Positions 59,701 to 64,000 of a DNA stretch of 64,000 nucleotides are shown one piece after another. Each line of letters starts with the position of its first letter. Position 1 is the stretch's first letter. The notes beneath the pieces are model-generated. The model did not search any database and had not been told where the DNA came from. It saw nothing but the letters and a program-made list of their open reading frames with translations. The position numbers were made by a program, and so were the translations under genes. Source of the DNA: Nostoc sp. KVJ20 (GTDB taxonomy: Bacteria > Cyanobacteriota > Cyanobacteriia > Cyanobacteriales > Nostocaceae); assembly GCF_001712795.1 (NCBI RefSeq), contig NZ_KV757603.1:23973-87972 (forward strand), read 5' to 3'.

Positions 59701-61441
59701 GTTCGACTTTCAAAGACATCACTAGCTTTTCGCGCAGCGGATCGATCGCTGGGTTAGTCACCTGAGCAAAGCGCTGTTTGAAATAGTCATAAAGCAGGTG
59801 TGGTTTTGTTGACAGCACCGCTAAGGGAATATCATCACCCATGCAGAAAGTCGGCTCTGAACCTGCGATCGCCATTGGATGAATCACCATTTCCACATCT
59901 TCTGTGGTGTAACCAAAGGCAGTTTGACGCTGAAGTAAGGTTTGCTTGTCAGTAGTCAATTGTCCTGGGTCATTTGTCATTTGTCCTTTGCCATTGCCAT
60001 TTGCTAATGACGGATGACTAATGACTAATGACTTTAATTCTTGACGGTGCTGTTTCAGCCATTCTCCATAAGGGTGCTGTTTGGCGATGCGTTGCTTAAT
60101 ATCCCAATTCTTCAGGACTTCATGATTTTCTAAATCCACGGCAATCATTTGCCCTGGGCCGAGTCTACCTTTCTCGACAATATCGGCTTCTGGGAAGTCC
60201 ACTACACCAGCTTCGGAAGCTACAACAATGTAGTTATCTTTGGTAATCACGTAGCGAGCTGGTCTTAAACCATTACGATCTAGTGTTGCACCAACTTTTT
60301 TGCCATCGCTGAATACTAAAAGTGCTGGGCCGTCCCACGCTTCTTGCAGACCACTGTAATATTCGTAGAAATCAACAATTTCTGGATATTCACGTAAAGA
60401 AGGCTGATTTTGGTAAGCTTCTGGAACCATAATCATTAAAGCTTCCAGGGGGCTGCGTCCAGAGCAAACCAGCAATTCCACTACGTTGTCTAGGGTAGCT
60501 GAGTCGCTGTTATCAATATGAACTAATGGCTTGAGTTCCTTGATGCGAGTCTCCTGGGGAGAGGCTGCGCCAACGCCCCATACAGGATGATTCAGGCTAG
60601 CTTCTCGTGCCATCATCCAGTTGATATTGCCCAACAAGGTGTTGATTTCGCCGTTGTGACCCAAAAGCCGCATTGGTTGTGCTAGAGGCCACTTGGGCAT
60701 CGTGTTCGTACTAAAGCGGCGGTGATAGACAGCAAAGGCACTTTTGTAAACTGGATTTTTTAAATCTTCATAAAAGTTGCCCAAGACAGCCGAACGCACC
60801 ATGCCTTTGTAGACAATTGTCCGACTTGATAACGAGCAGATATAAAATTCTTCTGAGATATTGGTTGCAACTTTACTAATTCGGCGGCGGGTAATGTACA
60901 ACTGCCGTTCCAATTCATCACCGCTTTTGTCAACGGAAGCTAACAAAACTTGTTCAATCTGGGGCTGATTTTCTCTTGCTTGTACCCCAAGTGAATCAGA
61001 TTGCACTGGCACTACTCGCCAACCCAGCACAATAAATTTTTCTTCAGCAGCTACTTGCTCAACAGTCGCCCTAGCTTTTTGTGCTGCTTCTTGGTCTTGT
61101 GGTAGAAATATCATCCCCACAGCTATATTATTTGTGGATGTAAATTCCTTCCCCCTTTGGGCAAAGTCTTGTTGGAACAACTCCCAAGGGATAGCTGTCA
61201 ATACTCCAGCACCATCACCAGAGTCTTGATCAGCGCTACAACCTCCTCGATGTTCTAAGCAAGTTAAAGCAGCTAAGGCTTTTTCGACAATTTCGTGGCT
61301 GGTATGATTTTGGCGATGAGCAATAAAACCGACACCACAGGCATCTCGTTCCTCTACTAACCACTTTTGCCCCTGATAGGTATCTCTTGAGTTTATGTCC
61401 GCTGTGATTTTCTGGTCTTGATTCATCGGTTTATTATTCAT
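56732..61441 (-). CDS. glsF: ferredoxin-dependent glutamate synthase
   Basis: 1569 aa from ATG 61441 (ATG 61426 or 61531 also open). Order: type II glutaminase domain with nucleophile Cys in [12 protein letters not shown] after a short propeptide; central domain; FMN/GOGAT synthase domain with [14 protein letters not shown] and the 3Fe-4S site [16 protein letters not shown]-terminal GXGXG beta-helix domain ([20 protein letters not shown]). The linker after [11 protein letters not shown] contains a heptamer-repeat tract. It makes two Glu from Gln and 2-oxoglutarate using reduced ferredoxin, the key ammonium assimilation step with GS. A single-chain enzyme without an NADPH subunit, hence ferredoxin type. 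Confidence 0.95.
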   Translation of the reverse strand: MNNKPMNQDQKITADINSRDTYQGQKWLVEERDACGVGFIAHRQNHTSHEIVEKALAALTCLEHRGGCSADQDSGDGAGVLTAIPWELFQQDFAQRGKEFTSTNNIAVGMIFLPQDQEAAQKARATVEQVAAEEKFIVLGWRVVPVQSDSLGVQARENQPQIEQVLLASVDKSGDELERQLYITRRRISKVATNISEEFYICSLSSRTIVYKGMVRSAVLGNFYEDLKNPVYKSAFAVYHRRFSTNTMPKWPLAQPMRLLGHNGEINTLLGNINWMMAREASLNHPVWGVGAASPQETRIKELKPLVHIDNSDSATLDNVVELLVCSGRSPLEALMIMVPEAYQNQPSLREYPEIVDFYEYYSGLQEAWDGPALLVFSDGKKVGATLDRNGLRPARYVITKDNYIVVASEAGVVDFPEADIVEKGRLGPGQMIAVDLENHEVLKNWDIKQRIAKQHPYGEWLKQHRQELKSLVISHPSLANGNGKGQMTNDPGQLTTDKQTLLQRQTAFGYTTEDVEMVIHPMAIAGSEPTFCMGDDIPLAVLSTKPHLLYDYFKQRFAQVTNPAIDPLREKLVMSLKVELGERGNLLEPKAEYARRLKLESPVLTDAELEAIKLSGFATAELSTLFAIASGPEGLKAAVQSLQAQAAESVRAGAKILILSDQSNNSINTESTYIPPLLAVGAVHHHLIREGLRMKTSLIVNTAQCWSTHHFACLIGYGAGAVCPYMALDTVRSWWSDPKTQKLMGVQKIPTLTLEQALGNYRKAVESGLLKILSKMGISLLSSYQAAQIFEAIGIGGDLIELGFRGTTSRIGGLSVSELADEVLSFHSKAFPELTANKLENLGFVQYRPNGEYHMNSPEMVKALHKALDGKNYDHYEVYKKHLQGRPVTALRDLLDFQGDASPVPLEEVESVYEIVKRFCTGGMSLGALSREAHETLAIAMNRIGGKSNSGEGGEDPVRYTILDDVDESGHSPTLPHLKGLRNGDQAYSAIKQVASGRFGVTPAYLVNAKQIEIKIAQGAKPGEGGQLPGPKVSQYIAMLRRSKPGVTLISPPPHHDIYSIEDLAQLIFDLHQINPKAKVSVKLVSEVGIGTIAAGVAKANADIIQISGHDGGTGASPLSSIKHAGSPWELGLSEVHRVLMENSLRDRVILRVDGGLKSGWDVVIGALMGAEEFGFGSIAMIAEGCIMARICHTNNCPVGVASQKEELRKRFTGIPEQVVNFFYFIAEEVRSLLARLGYRSLSEIIGRADLLELRQEVKLTKTRSLNLDCLLQLPNSRDNRSWLVHEEVHSNGVVLDDNFLADPEILAAIRDQSTVNKTYPIVNTDRTVGTRLAGAIASQYGDSDFEGQINLNFTGSVGQSFGAFNLPGLILTLEGEANDYVGKGMHGGEIIIKPPSDATYNASQNVIVGNTCLYGATGGMLFANGLAGERFAVRNSKGIAVIEGAGDHCCEYMTGGVIVVLGKVGRNVAAGMTGGLAYFLDEDDSFRELVNPEIVKIQRVITEVGAKQLQELIQTHAERTGSPKAKKILQNWQEFLPKFWQLVPPSEADSPEANPEKTTEFSLVTSH
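59948..60032 (-). repeat. heptanucleotide repeat tract inside glsF
   Basis: Read on the coding strand it is a run of degenerate 7-mers (GTCATTA, GTCATCC, CAAATGA, CAATTGA), about 12 units, coding [11 protein letters not shown] and [11 protein letters not shown]. It is the same repeat family as the intergenic arrays at 20222, 32640 and 41254. The length, near 84 bp, keeps the frame. Confidence 0.8.
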
Positions 61442-62215
61442 ACCCTGTTCCTGAAGTATTGAGTTACCAATTTTGCCACTACATTGTGGGCAAAAATTTC
61501 TAAATTCAGCGATGGAAAAATATGTAAGCACCGAAATTTAGGGAAAAAAAATTTTAACTTCGGTTTTACTTTACTAGTTCACCCGTGTTAAAATAGTCGC
61601 GTCTCTTTTATGTGTTTATGCGGTGTTTGACAAGTTACCTCCGCCAAGACATTATTTTTGCCCTGACAGTTTCTTTTTTATATTTTGAAGTTAAGTATTT
61701 TCTCAATCCCTTTTTTCCAGATGCACGCTAGCTACTCGTAGAGCCTATTTTGGCTCACCTGAAACAAAACTAAAACTAAGCGCTGTGCTATGTTCTAAAG
61801 CCAAAGTCATCCTGATCCAGCAATAAAATCAGCGTATTACAATATATACCCATTTGACAATTCCCAAATATTGTTGTTGTCTAGAATTTTGCCGCTTATG
61901 AGTTGCCGCATGTATTACTATTAACTAGACATTACTGAAGTAACAACATTAGCAACATTCAGCAAGGATTAAATATCTTAATCCAGTTTTGATAACCAAA
62001 ACTACCGTATATGGTGTGGTTAAAATTAGTGGGAGTCAAAACCTTGATTGCAGTGCCTTTAGCGTCTAAATAAATTGTTGTACGTCTAAAAGTGATAGCT
62101 AGCCAACATATAGATTATCATATTTATTCAAAAATAAAGTCATGTTTTTTTATACTTCCAAATAATTGGTTAGTTTATACCTTGGATGATAGTTTTCAAA
62201 AGTACTTAGTAAATT
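61442..62215. other. intergenic region between divergent glsF and a glycosidase-like gene
   Basis: AT-rich promoter region for both genes; no gene or known operator identified. I looked for GTAN8TAC (NtcA) near the glsF start and did not see a good one. Upstream start candidates of glsF overlap its first 90 bp. Confidence 0.4.
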
Positions 62216-64000
62216 ATGGTAAAAATGCCGAATTATTGCCAATCAGGGATTAGCGATGGCGGAGCCATCGCCAAGGGCGAACGCATATTTTTCCGGGCTA
62301 CTGTATCACCAATACTTTTGACAGTACTTTGCTTAACTACTACCTGTGCTACTAACGCCCAGCAGTCTCCAACAAACGCCCAATCAATACCCAGTTTAAT
62401 TTCACAGTCATCTGCACCTCCTTTAACAGGTGTGGCATCCTCTGGTAATCAAATTTCCCTCAATGGGCGTACTTTACCAGGAACTTGGTTGCAGCGACCT
62501 GGAAAAGCCGGCCAGGTGACAACTCATGTCAGTGATGGTGCTTTTAAGCAATTAATTGGACTAAATTTTTTAAATAGTAGTAATTCAGCGAGGCAACCAG
62601 TACAGTGGTTTTCGTCGATGACAAAGCCACTGGTTTTAACCACCAGGCTAGTAGGAGCATATCGCTATCTGGATATTACTAATTTTGCTCAAACATCTGG
62701 ATGGCAGATTCAAGCTAATGGCAACACCTTGGTGATTGCTACCCCAAAAGCACAAATCACGAATATTGTTCAGAGCCAGGAACCTCCAGAGGCGAGTGCC
62801 CCTTTGCAACAGGCTCGGATTCTTGTCGATTTAGATCGTTCAACCCCCTGGCAAGTTGTACAAGGGTTAGCGATCGCAAAACCCCAAACTCCATCCTCTG
62901 ATCCAGACACGCCAACCCCAAAAGCCACTACACCGCCAAATCGCCAGTGGACAGTTACCCTGGATGGAATAGCCGCCCCTGTTTTGATAGAACGCTATAC
63001 CCCCCAGCCAGCAGCACCACCAACATTGCTGCCAAACCTGCTTAAACAATTATCACCAGTTACACCAACACTAGATCCTGAACCACTGATTCAAAAAGTG
63101 GAGGTGCTGAAAAACCAAACGATTATTAGTCTGAGCGTTCCCTTTGGTCTATCACCTCAAGTTACTACTGTAGCTAATCCCAACCGCCTGATTATCAATA
63201 TTCGACCCGATCCTCTAGAAGAACGAGATATTACTTGGGCCCCAGGATTGCGCTGGCGACAGAATTATGTGAACTTAGGCACAGAACGCTTTCCTGTGGT
63301 CTGGTTAGAAATTAGTCCCCGCAAATTTGGGCTAGCGTTAAAACCTATGTGGGCTAGTACTGATGGGCTGACGGGTACTGCTCCCTTAATTCAAACAGCA
63401 CAACGTTACTTAGCAATAGCTGGAATTAATGGTGGTTATTTTAACCGCAATAACAGATTACCATTAGGTGCGATTCGTCAGAATAATCAATGGTTATCAG
63501 GCCCCATTCTGAATCGAGGTGCGATCGCTTGGAATGATTCAGGCCAATTTTACTTTGGTCGTCTCACCTTAGAAGAAACTTTAATTACAGCAAATGGCCA
63601 GCGTCTACCAATTCTGTTTCTTAACAGCGGTTACGTCCAGAGTGGTATTGCTCGTTACACACCAGCTTGGGGATCAACTTACACGCCCATAACGGATAAC
63701 GAAATTATCTTAGTGGTACAGAAAAACCAAATTACTAACCAGTTACCAGGCGGCAAAGTTGGAGTCACAGCGGTTCCCATTCCCCAGGATGGCTACCTAC
63801 TAACTTTACGCGCTAGTGCTGCTAGTGCTGCCTCACAACTACCTATTGGAAGCGCAGTAAATATTTCCAGCGTCACAACTCCAGCTGATTTTAGTCGTTA
63901 TCCCCACATTATTGGAGCAGGACCGCTATTAATCCAAAATCGTCAAATTGTCCTTGATGCCAAAGGCGAAAAATTCAGCAATGCCTTTATTGCCGAAAAA
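62216..64000 (+). CDS. phosphodiester glycosidase family protein (NAGPA-like), 5' part, cut by the window end
   Basis: At least 595 codons open from ATG 62216 to the last base, so the 3' end is missing. Residues about 28-60 form a signal region (VSPILLTVLCLTTTCATNAQQ), so exported. A middle region with RILVDLDRSTPWQVVQG and LSVPFGLSPQVTTVANPNRLIINIRPDP resembles AMIN-type beta repeats that bind cell wall. From about 395 the phosphodiester glycosidase (DUF2233) core starts: LAIAGINGGYFNRNNRLPLGA, RGAIAW, QKNQITNQLPGG. Related proteins cleave sugar phosphodiesters in exopolysaccharide metabolism. The N-terminal codons include a 19-bp palindrome of repeat type (62253-62271). ATG 62225 is an alternative start. 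Confidence 0.8.
   Translation, partial: MVKMPNYCQSGISDGGAIAKGERIFFRATVSPILLTVLCLTTTCATNAQQSPTNAQSIPSLISQSSAPPLTGVASSGNQISLNGRTLPGTWLQRPGKAGQVTTHVSDGAFKQLIGLNFLNSSNSARQPVQWFSSMTKPLVLTTRLVGAYRYLDITNFAQTSGWQIQANGNTLVIATPKAQITNIVQSQEPPEASAPLQQARILVDLDRSTPWQVVQGLAIAKPQTPSSDPDTPTPKATTPPNRQWTVTLDGIAAPVLIERYTPQPAAPPTLLPNLLKQLSPVTPTLDPEPLIQKVEVLKNQTIISLSVPFGLSPQVTTVANPNRLIINIRPDPLEERDITWAPGLRWRQNYVNLGTERFPVVWLEISPRKFGLALKPMWASTDGLTGTAPLIQTAQRYLAIAGINGGYFNRNNRLPLGAIRQNNQWLSGPILNRGAIAWNDSGQFYFGRLTLEETLITANGQRLPILFLNSGYVQSGIARYTPAWGSTYTPITDNEIILVVQKNQITNQLPGGKVGVTAVPIPQDGYLLTLRASAASAASQLPIGSAVNISSVTTPADFSRYPHIIGAGPLLIQNRQIVLDAKGEKFSNAFIAEK

Noticed and set aside
61532..61640. NtcA or other operator upstream of glsF
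   Set aside because: No GTAN8TAC at a suitable place found by eye.

Overview
The window is chromosomal DNA of a filamentous, heterocyst-type cyanobacterium close to Nostoc. The support is direct: photosystem I genes in the order psaF-psaJ-psaL, ndhB, Tic22, ferredoxin-dependent glutamate synthase, a DUF1825 protein, many HIP1 octamers (GCGATCGC), intergenic heptanucleotide repeats, and a sesquiterpene synthase/P450/kinase cluster like those described in Nostoc. I saw no prophage, CRISPR array, rRNA or intact transposase.

Layout. 0.5-13 kb: an accessory block. A 1892-aa Ser/Thr-kinase/ATPase/GAF/histidine-kinase receptor converges on a P450 and a class I terpene synthase. Divergent from these are a response-regulator/histidine-kinase hybrid, a methanogen-output-domain sensor and a PAS histidine kinase. 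The three histidine-kinase cores are clear paralogues. A 206-bp MITE closes the block. 13-21 kb: ndhB, a small secreted Cys protein, a WD40 protein and a COG0523 GTPase, which is divergent from a PEP-CTERM protein. Both genes of the divergent pair have a Zur-type palindrome about 30 bp before the start. Then come an alpha/beta hydrolase without its Ser nucleophile and sufE. 21-29 kb: an RRM protein, a degenerate M48 protein, prfC, hemB behind a structured leader with a terminator-like hairpin, and a decayed VapBC-type locus carrying two tiny insertions. 29-42 kb: pdhB-secD-secF, two Ycf52-like GNATs, a degenerate histidine kinase, a 0.4-kb relic dense in RNA hairpins (IS200/IS605-IscB-like), the TsaC/Sua5 protein, prmC, tic22, tRNA-Pro, an ACT-like protein, a hydrolase and tsaD. 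42-53 kb: psaF-psaJ-psaL, gmk, remA-like, pyrF, tyrS, a class A PBP, DUF1825, a J-domain protein, a TM2 protein, an HhH protein and lepB. 53.8-55.7 kb: an AT-rich gene desert with dispersed repeats. 55.7-64 kb: a polysaccharide deacetylase, glsF with an in-frame heptamer-repeat tract, and the 5' part of a phosphodiester glycosidase-like gene cut by the window end.

Themes. Most of the window is housekeeping: photosynthesis, translation, tRNA modification, secretion, cell wall and nitrogen assimilation. The novelty lies between and inside genes. Complementary heptamer-repeat pairs sit in many intergenic gaps, often between convergent genes. Very small elements (24-33 bp) are inserted in genes, and repeats have been turned into codons or even a start codon. 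The best candidates for undescribed biology are the hemB leader RNA (27191-27323), the structured RNA relic (34505-34895) and the kinase-rich terpene locus. All calls come from reading the sequence; no database search was possible.
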